From: Vitellaria paradoxa
Taxonomy: Eukaryota; Streptophyta; Magnoliopsida; Ericales; Sapotaceae
Length of the DNA stretch: 64,000 nt
Assembly: GCA_019916065.1 (NCBI GenBank)
Contig: CM034236.1
Coordinates: 16,073,167 to 16,137,166 of the forward strand
Direction of reading: 5' to 3'
A program made the translations under genes and the position numbers. Positions within the stretch are counted from its first letter, which is position 1. The number at the start of each line of letters is the position of its first letter. This document shows positions 52,501 through 58,690 of this stretch, piece after piece. A model generated the notes under the pieces. That model did not search any database and was not told the origin of the DNA. It worked only from the letters and a program-made list of their open reading frames with translations.

Positions 52501-54765
52501 AGCTTGGGGTAACCTCAAAGTGATTTCTTCACCTGGTGTGCTGCACAAGGGAGAAGTATTTAGGGGTCGATAGGGTAGGACATTTCCATGGGACAAAAAT
52601 TGGTATTCTGGGTTAACCTCAAAGTGGTTTCTTCACTTGGTGCGTTGCACAAGGGAGAATTCTCACTATTAACAGTCAACGAAAGTGATGGAAGGTTCTT
52701 CTAAATAGATGTAGTCTATGTAAAGAGCTTGGGAAATCTATTGACCATATCTTTATCCTAGTAAATGGACATGGAGTTTGTGAAAATTATTATTGCCTTC
52801 TTTGAGGTACAGCGGATTTTTCCAGTGATACGTAGGCCTTTTTGTGTTCTTGGTGGGGTAACAATCCAAGTCGAGTGTAGAAGAAAACCTGGTGTTTAGT
52901 TCCTTTTTGTATATTTGGTTGATCTAGAAGGAAAGGAGTAAAAGAATTTTTGAAAGACAAGGAATTGCTATTACACATGTTAAAGAGTTCATTTGTTGCT
53001 AACTTGTATAGCTGGAGGATGGGGGGTATGAAGCCTAATTTAGAGTCCTTTCTAATTTTTTCCAAGTGTATGATTGTATATCTTGGAATGGTTTGTATTT
53101 TGTTCTATTAGGCATTCTCTTGATGCATATTTCTAATAAAATCTTTGTTTATCTATCAAAAAAAAAAAATGAGTGACCTCCTTGGTTCCCAAATTTTGGA
53201 ACTAGATCCACATTGTGGCATTCCAAGACCAAATTGAATTCCTCAAGTCATGTCAGCGTCTCAGGTTCACCACTTTAAAATGAACCACTAGCACATAATG
53301 ATGTCTCTGAGGTGAAGTCATACTTCTCTGATTTTAATTTTCATATTTGTATTAAACCAACCATTGTTTGACAATAACATTTAGCTATCCAAAATGTTGT
53401 AGGTTCCAATAAGTCGAACATAAATCACTTTTGATCGAATCCAAGATACTTCAAGTTGATCCAAAACACTCTATCAGCTAAGCAATGGCAAGCAGTCTGA
53501 CACGCGACTCAAGTTCGTTCATATGTAGCTGACTCAAGTTGGCTCATATCAAGCCCTAATAACAAATAGAACTATTCTTACTAGCCCACACAACTGATGC
53601 ATGATTAAATCTAGGTTGCCAGTCAAATTAAGGAATCAAAACTTCTAATTCAAGTTTCTAGACAGTTCCTAGGTTTTGCATGCAATCTTCATTGTGTGAC
53701 CTTGAGATCCTTTTTTAGGCTCAAAGTTTGCGTTGTAAGCACCACACATGGTCAATAATTCTAATATCATTTTTTGCAAAATGGACTTAGTGGTTCTTAT
53801 CGCAAAATCTTAAACTAACCAACAATGCAAATCAAAACAGTAATCCACCATATGACCCATCTTGCATCTCGAGTGGTGAACAACAAGTGCACAAACCCAC
53901 ACAAAACAGAGTTCAAAGCAACTAGTATAACAGAAACAAAGACATATTTTAAGTCTTAACGACGACATCCTGAAACAAAGCTCTAATAACAATAGATGTT
54001 GAGTCACTAGTTACCAGCATATGACCCATCTTGCATCTCGAATGGTGAACAGCAAGTGCACAAAACCACACAAAACAGAGTTCAAAGTAAATAGTATAAC
54101 AGAAACAAAGACATATTTTAAGTCCTAACTATGACATCCTGAAACAAAGCTCTAATAACAACAGATGTTGAATCACTAGTTACCCAAAAGCTTAAACTTT
54201 AAGAAAATTGAGCCAACAATGCACAGTCAAAGTAACAAATATGGATGATAACAAATGACCCAAGAAATTACAACACCTAACCAACCATATTTTTCTCAAT
54301 TCCAACAATATACTACTAACTTTCAGAAGTATTTATATGTAAGCGGGTGTTTTGTAAACAAATAAGCAGGTAGATCAACTGAAATTTTCCCAATGAACCG
54401 ACCCAGTAGGGCTTATCCATCTATATAAACAGCAGCTGCTACTTGCCAAACAAAATACATATGTAAATATAAAAAAAAAAAAAAAAACTCAACTGTTACC
54501 TATTTTGGTACTACAATCAGACGCTGAAAAAAAAAATCATTTCTTTTTATATTATTGGAAAAAAAAATTTCATTTCTTTTCAAATTATCCAAACAACAAC
54601 CTTAATTAAATTTTCCAAAAACCCAATAGAAAAAAAAATTGACAGCCCAACGTGAGCTTACGCACGGTAGAATCAAATTATGGTAATAAATCATACCCGT
54701 CGCTTTCCAGCTTCCAAATGCTCTTGCTTCCTTGCCGAATTCGACAACACCTGAGCCGACGCCAT
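23129..54765 (-). CDS. BLI: BLISTER (BLI) orthologue, complete gene of 13 coding exons
   Basis: Coding exons (minus strand) are 54765-54697, 48719-47990, 47904-47315, 46974-46855, 45881-45816, 43508-43398, 40230-40154, 38357-38290, 35711-35598, 30431-30235, 30019-29951, 28157-28005 and 23206-23129. They total 2442 nt, or 813 residues plus stop, against roughly 710 for the Arabidopsis protein as I remember it. Every junction is GT..AG and the phase is kept throughout. The protein starts MASAQVLSNSARKQEHLEAG and has the basic segment LEEFRKKKAAE, a Ser/Asn-rich low-complexity region (about residues 30-460), a long coiled coil (about 464-750, including HIEDLTQEKFSLQR and NAQLECNAADER) and the tail GWIMKLFPGGPSRR. 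In Arabidopsis this nuclear protein binds the Polycomb methyltransferase CLF and affects development and cold or ER-stress responses; that role is inferred here by orthology. The introns are very large and hold transposons. A candidate AATAAA lies at 22645-22650 (complement), about 480 nt past the stop. Confidence 0.95.
23196..23480. repeat. 95-bp tandem triplication at the last BLISTER acceptor
   Basis: Three head-to-tail units (23196-23290, 23291-23385, 23386-23480) with only a few differences, all in the last two copies' ATTTG and CACTTACATTT positions. Each starts with CTCTCCACCACCTAG, the complement of the exon 13 acceptor plus its first eleven bases. Three identical 3' splice sites are therefore present, with exon starts at 23206, 23301 and 23396. 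Confidence 0.93.
24808..25245 (+). mobile_element. TRIM-like miniature LTR element, intron 12
   Basis: Two related LTR-like segments of about 117 bp (24808-24924 and 25129-25245). The second begins TGTTGAGATTCCCACATCGG and ends CACCTAACA. Just after the first is ACTAGTATCAAAACCC, resembling the tRNA-Met primer site, and just before the second is the purine run AAGAAAGAGA. The interior is only about 200 bp and contains another partial LTR start near 25068. This layout fits terminal-repeat retrotransposons in miniature. Confidence 0.65.
25559..25980 (-). mobile_element. 3' end of an LTR retrotransposon, intron 12
   Basis: A probable LTR of about 300 bp (25861-25559, minus) has ends TGATGAATG and TTGCATCA. 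It is preceded on the minus strand by the purine-rich CTAGGGCGAGGACCA. A short open stretch upstream (25980-25862) could be the last codons of a polyprotein. No second LTR is seen. Confidence 0.45.
26714..27062. mobile_element. Tourist-like MITE, intron 12
   Basis: A 349-bp element flanked by TTA at 26711-26713 and 27063-27065. The ends are GGTGCCATTTGGTTTGTA and, in reverse complement, GGTGTCATTTGGTGTA. No coding capacity. Lies within intron 12 of BLISTER. Confidence 0.75.
27614..27799. repeat. ~94-bp tandem duplication, BLISTER intron 12
   Basis: Two units (27614-27707, 27708-27799) share TCTCCTGG.GGCATGCTTTG and GCTGATCAAAATACA. They lie about 200 bp from the exon 12 donor, in the intron. 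Non-coding. Confidence 0.85.
28005..28157 (-). CDS. BLI: BLISTER exon 12
   Basis: Fifty-one codons, opening ELNKELSRTLEAQTQRLELL and closing ADEGDE, both strongly conserved in the family. The acceptor is ATTCAAG and the donor GTACCA. Intron 12 downstream is 4798 nt and separates this exon from the short last coding exon. Confidence 0.95.
28655..28833 (-). mobile_element. Au-type SINE, old copy, BLISTER intron 11
   Basis: On the minus strand it reads GGTCTTGGCGCAACGGTAAG, then GGTCACGGGTTCAAGGC and AAGGCTGCGTACAAATG. This is the same family as the copy at 21569 but inverted. Imperfect long direct repeats (about 28626-28653 and 28834-28861, core CTACCTYGACCCTAA) look like a decayed target duplication. 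It lies in the same sense as BLISTER. Confidence 0.85.
29951..30019 (-). CDS. BLI: BLISTER exon 11
   Basis: Twenty-three codons, LALEKEELIQALLTESSESS then KLK, corresponding to the AIEKEELVQAL stretch in Arabidopsis. Acceptor TTTGCAG, donor GTAATT. It resumes the coiled coil in phase 0. Confidence 0.93.
30235..30431 (-). CDS. BLI: BLISTER exon 10
   Basis: This 197-nt exon runs from HEDDTDTTADTSNLEV to SINKLLSE. It includes ENRQLNLEASSLDIPPDQIR, which matches the family's ETRQLTLEGFSLSVPADQMR. The acceptor AATTCAG and donor GTAGCA keep the phase. The upstream intron 9 is 5166 nt. Confidence 0.92.
31566..31595. repeat. (CT)n microsatellite
   Basis: About 15 CT units in BLISTER intron 9. It produces an artificial Arg-Glu-repeat frame on the minus strand. 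Confidence 0.95.
31735..33732 (-). mobile_element. Deleted LTR retrotransposon (likely Ty3-type), intron 9
   Basis: A 5' LTR remnant of only 107 bp (33732-33626, TGATGCAAATT to GTGCATCA) is followed by primer site TTGGTATCAAAGC (33623-33611). A gag-like N-terminal fragment spans 33137-32694 (LTAILDAIEGLTTRMDTI). The purine tract AAGCGGTGGAGAA precedes the 3' LTR that starts at 32402. The 3' LTR contains a TATATAAAG box near 32190; its far end is unclear. Pol is missing. It is inserted in the same orientation as BLISTER. Confidence 0.7.
32694..33137 (-). pseudogene. gag-like fragment of the intron 9 LTR element
   Basis: Open for 147 codons from a start at 33137. The first part, QLTAILDAIEGLTTRMDTIL, looks like the N-terminal coil of plant retrotransposon gag proteins. 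The later part, with an acidic and Val-rich stretch, is not recognised. No zinc knuckle, protease or pol domain follows, so it is a deletion remnant. Confidence 0.4.
35092..35268 (-). pseudogene. Degenerate copy of part of BLISTER exon 2 inside intron 9
   Basis: Read on the minus strand this encodes LTDSSGAVTSKELNEMVVER and later ELGFYDVH, with a stop before the latter. Exon 2 has ITDSNGAVTSDGLSETVVEP and ELGSYDVH. The DNA matches 48460-48650 in order and orientation, with substitutions and small gaps. No splice signals make it usable. Confidence 0.8.
35598..35711 (-). CDS. BLI: BLISTER exon 9
   Basis: This 114-nt exon encodes EKKMLQAKLRKASANGQF through MVDL. The acceptor after CACATAG was preferred over an AG two bases downstream because only the former keeps the frame. 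Donor GTAAGC. The coiled coil gives way here to a Ser/Lys-rich linker. Confidence 0.88.
36990..37560 (+). mobile_element. LINE fragment (C-terminal zf-RVT region), intron 8
   Basis: Plus-strand frames read LYEVKLNGGTENRLPLKWEN, GIFVVKSYYNML and GVCQGAKELLNHRHCNVDWH followed by LWSMLFTIYGI. These match the zinc-binding region that follows reverse transcriptase in plant LINEs. Frames are interrupted, so it is dead. It is antisense to BLISTER. Confidence 0.7.
38290..38357 (-). CDS. BLI: BLISTER exon 8 (coiled coil)
   Basis: This 68-nt exon encodes RKMSSLEKERQDLHSTIDAL, close to the SLEKDRQDLQSTIKAL stretch I recall from Arabidopsis. Acceptor TTTCACAG, donor GTTAGC. It takes two bases of phase from exon 7 and leaves one. 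Confidence 0.93.
39551..39863. mobile_element. Harbinger-type MITE, intron 7
   Basis: A 313-bp element flanked by TAA at 39548-39550 and 39864-39866. The ends are GGGCATTCGCGTTAG and, in reverse complement, GGGTATTCATATTAG. The target duplication and length fit PIF/Harbinger MITEs. Non-coding. Confidence 0.65.
40154..40230 (-). CDS. BLI: BLISTER exon 7 (coiled coil)
   Basis: This 77-nt exon encodes ALRLRSSELKLERELENSQA and following residues, ending two bases into a lysine codon. Acceptor TTGGCAG, donor GTATGC. It matches the ELKLERELE stretch of the family and is too short to be seen by ORF length. Confidence 0.92.
40270..40293. repeat. (GA)n microsatellite
   Basis: About 12 GA units in intron 6, roughly 40 bp from the exon 7 acceptor. 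Confidence 0.95.
40684..41592 (+). mobile_element. Collapsed LTR retrotransposon with 5-bp target duplication, intron 6
   Basis: Perfect GGGTG repeats flank it at 40679-40683 and 41593-41597. A 442-bp 3' LTR (41151-41592) has TGATGTA and TACATCA ends and is preceded by the polypurine tract AGAGGGGGAGAA. The first ~107 bp (40684-40790, TGATGCGGGGAG) match the start of that LTR, so most of the 5' LTR and the body were deleted, leaving about 360 bp of internal sequence. It lies antisense to BLISTER. Confidence 0.8.
42270..42785 (+). mobile_element. LINE 3' end, intron 6
   Basis: Broken plus-strand frames give NLESWWGQESKKRKKAWRIK-like and LYELKITFFFNLYKWI-like stretches, the usual C-terminus of plant LINE polyproteins (ELK..F...L..W). 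An AATAAACT lies near the end, followed by a G-run and an A-run. Antisense to BLISTER. Confidence 0.55.
43398..43508 (-). CDS. BLI: BLISTER exon 6 (coiled coil)
   Basis: Thirty-seven codons containing NAQLECNAADERAKLLASEV, a family signature, with acceptor GGGGCAG and donor GTAGTT. It is flanked by large introns of 2307 and 3167 nt that carry a Tourist-like element (intron 5) and a truncated LTR element plus a LINE tail (intron 6). Confidence 0.95.
44167..45168. mobile_element. Tourist-like (PIF/Harbinger-type) element, intron 5
   Basis: About 1.0 kb, flanked by TTA on both sides (44164-44166 and 45169-45171). The ends are GAGCCCGTTTG and, in reverse complement, GGCCCCGTTTGG, followed by long imperfect inverted arms rich in GTTTTCTGTT. 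The interior is extremely AT-rich and encodes nothing. TTA duplication plus GGGCCCGTTTGG-like ends is typical of Tourist elements. Confidence 0.75.
45816..45881 (-). CDS. BLI: BLISTER exon 5 (coiled coil)
   Basis: Twenty-two codons, GRVVNQLKSDMEML through EIKAQL, with acceptor TTGTCAG and donor GTTAGT. It continues the coiled coil in phase 0. It is too short to appear as an open frame on its own and was placed by homology and splice signals. Confidence 0.92.
46855..46974 (-). CDS. BLI: BLISTER exon 4 (coiled coil)
   Basis: Forty codons in phase 0, from HIEDLTQEKFSLQRTLEAS to SYNQQ. This is one of the best conserved parts of the family and forms the first heptads of the SMC-like coiled coil. 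Acceptor TTTTGGCAG, donor GTTGGC. Confidence 0.95.
47315..47904 (-). CDS. BLI: BLISTER exon 3
   Basis: This 590-nt exon completes the split codon of exon 2 and runs to about residue 463. The acceptor is GTGGTAG and the donor GTTCAT. It begins DSSHPLAKIAESSFEG, stays Ser/Asn-rich, and ends in the acidic run QDEDFAALEQ, where the coiled coil starts. Intron 2 before it is only 85 nt, the one compact intron in the gene. Confidence 0.95.
47990..48719 (-). CDS. BLI: BLISTER exon 2
   Basis: This 730-nt exon encodes residues 24-266 plus one base. The acceptor reads TTTTGCAG and the donor GTAATG. It starts with the basic LEEFRKKKAAERGG segment, which could act in nuclear import (inference), followed by a low-complexity region rich in Ser, Asn, Gly and Tyr with no recognisable fold. 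A degenerate copy of its central part lies in intron 9 near 35092-35268. Confidence 0.95.
51560..51958. mobile_element. Tourist-like MITE, intron 1
   Basis: A 399-bp element between TTA duplications at 51557-51559 and 51959-51961. The ends are GGCACCGTTTGGAG and, in reverse complement, GGTGGCGTTTGGAG. Non-coding. Its sequence differs from the other Tourist-like copies here, so it is a separate subfamily. Confidence 0.75.
52085..53170 (+). mobile_element. LINE 3' end with poly(A) tail, intron 1
   Basis: Decayed plus-strand frames contain KTWCLVPFCIFWLI-like, RSKRIFERQGIAITHVKEF-like and TSFVANLYSW-like segments typical of plant LINE C-termini. The element ends in AATAAAATC and a run of about twelve A at 53158-53169. 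Many stops and frameshifts make it inactive. Part of it (52440-52520 and 52560-52640) is internally duplicated. Antisense to BLISTER. Confidence 0.65.
53849..54186. repeat. 169-bp tandem duplication, BLISTER intron 1
   Basis: Two head-to-tail units (53849-54017 and 54018-54186) begin CATATGACCCATCTTGCATC and differ at only a few positions. Non-coding. The low divergence shows it is young compared with the transposons around it. Confidence 0.9.
54697..54765 (-). CDS. BLI: BLISTER exon 1 (start codon)
   Basis: Encodes residues 1-23. The ATG at 54765 opens MASAQVL, the expected BLISTER N-terminus, and the exon ends in GKRR before donor GTATGA. The exon is in phase 0. It continues into exon 2 (LEEFRKKK) after a 5977-nt intron, the longest in the gene. 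The same exon exists in a broken inverted copy near 57007. Confidence 0.95.
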
Positions 54766-55270
54766 TCCAAATGCATGCCAATCACAACCTCGAAAGCTCC
54801 TCAGCCTCCTCAACTGTCACCTACTCCACAAATCACCATCAAAAACCCTTGAAATCAAAAACCTAATTCAGATCAAGACGTGTGTCTCGAAAAGAAGAAA
54901 ATCCATGTGCCAACGGCCAAAAAGATTCAAAAAAAAAAAAAAAGAAAAAGTAATAGATTGAAATTTTAGGAGAAGACATGGCCTATGCAAAAACCCTGAT
55001 TCGCAGACAAAAGAGTCCGACCTGAGCGGGGAAGAGAGCTTTGGTGAGAGGAGTGTTGGTTTGTTCGAAATTGGAGAAGGTAGATCTTCACCTGTTTCCT
55101 CCTGTTCCCCTGTTCCAGTAATTTTGGTTAAGTATTGCGCCTTCATTCAAAATAAAGCAAACAACCGGCTGCTACAAATGTAGAACACGTGTAAATTACC
55201 CCTATTAGCATCCAAATTTTAAACGCCATGCGTGCCGTTACTTTTTGCCACGCCGAATGATTTGTCGTAG
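54766..55270 (-). promoter_or_regulatory. BLISTER 5' leader and promoter region
   Basis: This segment lies directly upstream of the BLISTER ATG and is the part retained, with differences, in the inverted copy at 56380-57006. It has pyrimidine-rich stretches typical of plant leaders and a 92-codon upstream open frame from 55146 to 54868. I see no confident TATA box or leader intron. Promoter identity is inferred from position only. Confidence 0.5.
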
Positions 55271-55837
55271 GTTATAGTGGCAATAATTTGTGTCAACCGC
55301 ACTCAAAATAAAATTAATATTAAATATCTTATATATTTCAAATTTTGGACAAAAATTTATGGTAATTTGTGATTTTAATTTTTTTTTTAATTTTGAACCC
55401 TAACAGCTATTATATGTGTTTTACTCTCTCTTTAATTAATTTTTGATAACTTTTTTTTGAAAGGTATGTGCAATCAATTTTTGATAAGCACCATAAAAGA
55501 AAATATAAATTATAATTATTTAATTTAGAAGATTCAATTTCTTAAAAAACATAATTAAGTGAAATTTAGGTTAGTAATTTTGATTGGTATATAATTTTCA
55601 CCCTTAAAATATAGTGAAATTTAAAATGTTTATAATATTTTGGGAGATAGATGGTATTGGAGTCCATTATAATAAGAATTTAACAAGAAATTAAAAATAT
55701 AAATATAATTTTAATCGTTGAATAAAAAAATAATTTTTCAACGTTGGATCTTTGTATGTGAAGAGGACATTCTAAAAAAATGTCTTTTTTTATTGCATAG
55801 ATATTAAAAAAATTTAAAATAATTGGGCGGATACTTA

Positions 55838-56295
55838 GACTTTGTTTGGTTAGAAAATAACTTTTAATTTTTTTTTAACTTTTTTTCATTTTATATGTCC
55901 TTTTGCACTAAAATTTATTTTTTTAAGAAATTATAGCTTTTAAGTTTGTTAATTGAATTATTGAAAAAATATTCGTAAAATTCACATTCATTTTTTTTTA
56001 ACTTTCAGTTTTTTGATGTGTTAATCGCATTTAAAAAAATAAAAAAAATTACATTCATTGTGTAAGATCCATAAAAATAAAAAATTTAAATTTTTTGGTT
56101 ACTTTTCTATCCAAACGAATAGTTTTTATTCAAACAAATATAAATTTTATTAATATTCTTTTTTTTTTCGAATTCAATTAACATGCCTAAAAACTATAAT
56201 TTTTATAAAAAAATTAAATTTTAATAAAAAAGACATATAAAACCAAAAAAAAAAAAGCTAAAAGAATGAAAATTATTTTGTAATCAAACAATGTC
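55838..56295. mobile_element. Inverted-repeat (MITE-like) element between the duplicated arms
   Basis: The left end GACTTTGTTTGGTTAGAAAA pairs with the right end read in reverse, GACATTGTTTGATTACAAAA. The interior is AT-rich with no coding capacity. The flanks suggest a TA or TTA/TAA target site but do not decide between families. It fills most of the spacer of the BLISTER inverted duplication. Confidence 0.5.
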
Positions 56296-56757
56296 TAAAT
56301 ATCCATCCAATTTAGATATATTTTTTTAATTTACACTCCACCCCCACTCGCTCTCATCCGAACCGTTACCATCCTACGGAAGACACACGGCAAACTATTT
56401 GGGGTGGCAAAGAGTAACAACGCGTATGACAATCAAAAGTTGGGACTTTAGTAGGAGCATTGCACGTGCTTTACATTTGTAGCAGCCACTTGTTTGCTAC
56501 ATTTTGAATGAACATATATAGGCGCAATACTTAACCAAATTACGGGAACAGGGGGAACAGGAGAAGATCTACCTTCTCCAATTTCAAACTAACAAACAAA
56601 CACTCCCCTTAACCAAAACTCTCTTCCGCACTCAGATTGGACTCTTTTGTCTGCATCGGCCATTTCTTCTCCTAAAATTTCAATCTATTACTTTTTTTTT
56701 TCTAATCTTTTTGGCCGTTGGCACATGAATTTTCTTCTTTTTTAGACATACGTCTTG

Positions 56758-56912
56758 GAAGTGTTTGGTTGAAAAAAATTTGATCAAAAAGTACAGTAAG
56801 TATAAAGATTTGATGTAAAAGTGATATGTGACAAAATTTAATTTGAAGAAAGTACAAACTTTTTGTAACTTTTGGTAAGTTTTGGTATTTTGTTGGAGGC
56901 CAAATAACCCCC
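56758..56912. mobile_element. Small insertion with imperfect inverted ends in arm B
   Basis: Arm A reads CGTCTTGATCTGAATT without interruption, while arm B has about 155 bp between CGTCTTG and CTGATCT. The ends GGAAGTGTTTGGTTG and, in reverse complement, GGGGGTTATTTGG resemble miniature inverted-repeat elements. The target duplication is at most 3 bp and not certain. The presence/absence comparison makes the insertion itself clear, but the family is not. Confidence 0.55.
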
Positions 56913-57006
56913 TGATCTAAATTAGGTTTTTTGATTTCAAGGGTTTTCAATGGTGATTTGTGGAGTAGGCGACGGTTGAGGAGGCTATGATCGGTATGCC
57001 TTTTGA

Positions 57007-57074
57007 ATGGCGTCGGCTCTGGTGTTCTGAATTCGGCAAGGAAGCAAGAGCATTTGGAAGCTGGAAAGTGACAG
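57007..57074 (+). pseudogene. Broken inverted copy of BLISTER exon 1
   Basis: Reads ATGGCGTCGGCT, then has lost one base where the real exon reads GTGTTGTCGAATT (here GTGTTCTGAATT), so the frame hits TGA at codon 8. The rest of exon 1 is nearly unchanged. The splice donor after the exon (CGACGG then GTATGA) is mutated to GACAGACATGA, so the exon cannot be joined onward. It is part of the 56380-57325 arm of the inverted duplication. Confidence 0.88.
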
Positions 57075-57544
57075 ACATGATTTATTCTCATAATTTGATT
57101 TTACCAAGCGTAAACTTCAATAAGGCTGTTTTTTTTTTTTTTTTCTTTCCTTCTTTTGAGTTTTTGGAAAATTTCTTAAGGTGATTATTTGGATAATTGG
57201 AAAAGAAATGAAATTGTTTTTTTTTTTCGATGTTTGATCGTAATACCAAAATAGGTGGCAGTTGAGTTTTGTGCATGTACATATGTATTTTTTTGGACAA
57301 GTAGCAGCTGTTCTATATAATGGATTAATTTATTTTTAAAAAAAAATTAAATTAATGTTAATTTTGCAATGAAACAAAATTACAAGAAGTATTTTAATAA
57401 TTTTACTCTCAGAATCATAGGTCACTTGCCATCATTACCTTAAGGTTATTCTGCCACTAACGACGGTAGACCTTGACCCTAATTCATTAAATCATGGAAA
57501 AAAAAAAAGGTCTTAATTAGTTTTAATTTTAAAAGTTTGGTCTT

Positions 57545-58681
57545 AGTTGGGATATTGGCACTCTTTCAAAAATTTCCTCTACTTCTTATCATTTGTTCTT
57601 CTTTAAAATTACAAAATTAGCCTTATAGTTGAGATTTATTAATACAAAACATGTCAAATATTATAATTACCCTCACTTTTTATTTATTATCACGAAACTC
57701 TCTCCACCATTCACATTTTCTTATAACATCCTCCATTTTTTTATTAATTTACATGTTAAATTAAAAATTAACTGTTAATTATAATTACATAAAGTTTTTT
57801 TTGGTAGGTAATTTCATAAAGTTATGGGAGAGAGTTTTTTTAAGTAATTTTTTTTTAAATTAGCATTGTAAATATATCTTTTAAGTTTTACTTAAACAAA
57901 ATCAAAGAAGTAAATTAAAAATTATTATTTTTAAATTGATATAAAGCAAAATATCATAATCATTGATCAATTCATACATTATTGAAAATAACAAAAATAA
58001 AAGTAAATCAAATTGAAATTCGAATCCTAATATTCATCCCCAGAATCAGTTACCATTAAATAAAAAATAGCATGGCAATGTTTAAAATAATTCAACATTT
58101 TTAACAAAAATCCTCTATAAATTACTAATTGGAAAAAAAAAGAGCTTAACAGGGAAAAATATCCTAATAATATTATAGCATATACACCAACAAAAATAAA
58201 TAATAAAAAATATTACATACAATTTGTTCTACATTGTGCTGTCAACAAATCAATCACATGAAAGAAAAAAAATTAAAAAAAGTTAACAGTTGCTTTGCTA
58301 TTTGAGGGATTTGATAATTCATAATAACATGAAATTTACTCTATATTACTTATACAAAAAAAAAAATTAATCATATTTGAAAGTTCTACTTCAATAGAAT
58401 TCTTTCCCATGGTATTTCATTTAAGATTTAATGAACCAAAGAAAGATGATATACATCAGTGAAAGTAACACGAGACTATAAGAGATGTAGTTATGGAAAA
58501 GTAAAACGTGGATGATATTAATTTTATAATAATAAATGAAAAGAGAGAGTAATTATGGTATTTAAGGTATTTTACATTAATTGTCCTTTATTAATTACAA
58601 TGTTAGTTTGGTAACTTTGTAGAGTAAAAAAAATGCAAGAAGTGAGGGAAAACTTTTAATAGAGTGCCAATATCCCCATCC
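57545..58681. mobile_element. Mutator-like non-autonomous element with 9-bp target duplication
   Basis: The perfect 9-bp repeat TTTGGTCTT flanks the element at 57536-57544 and 58682-58690. The ends share GGGATATTGGCACTCT in inverted orientation and similarity continues inward for over 150 bp. A 9-bp duplication with long inverted ends is the hallmark of Mutator-like elements. There is no transposase, so it depended on another element to move. Confidence 0.75.
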
Positions 58682-58690
58682 TTTGGTCTT

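Larger units (their letters stand above)
54415..55270 (-). repeat. Inverted duplication of BLISTER 5' end, arm A (functional)
   Basis: Contains the start of intron 1, exon 1, the leader and the proximal promoter. It aligns in reverse complement with 57325-56380 over most of its length. Shared blocks include CAGCTGCTAC and ATACATATGTA on the intron side, and GCTGCTACAAATGTA on the promoter side. Edges were read by eye and are good to about 15 bp. Confidence 0.85.
56380..57325 (+). repeat. Inverted duplication of BLISTER 5' end, arm B (decayed)
   Basis: This is the reverse-complement counterpart of 54415-55270, about 1.1 kb away. It is longer because of a roughly 155-bp insertion at 56758-56912. 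Point differences are common but the match is obvious along the whole arm, suggesting an old duplication. It carries the exon 1 pseudogene and would drive divergent, plus-strand transcription if its promoter still works. Confidence 0.85.

Noticed and set aside
56702..57091. 129-codon minus-strand frame across the decayed arm
   Set aside because: It is antisense to the exon 1 pseudogene and runs through the 155-bp insertion, so it arose by chance.
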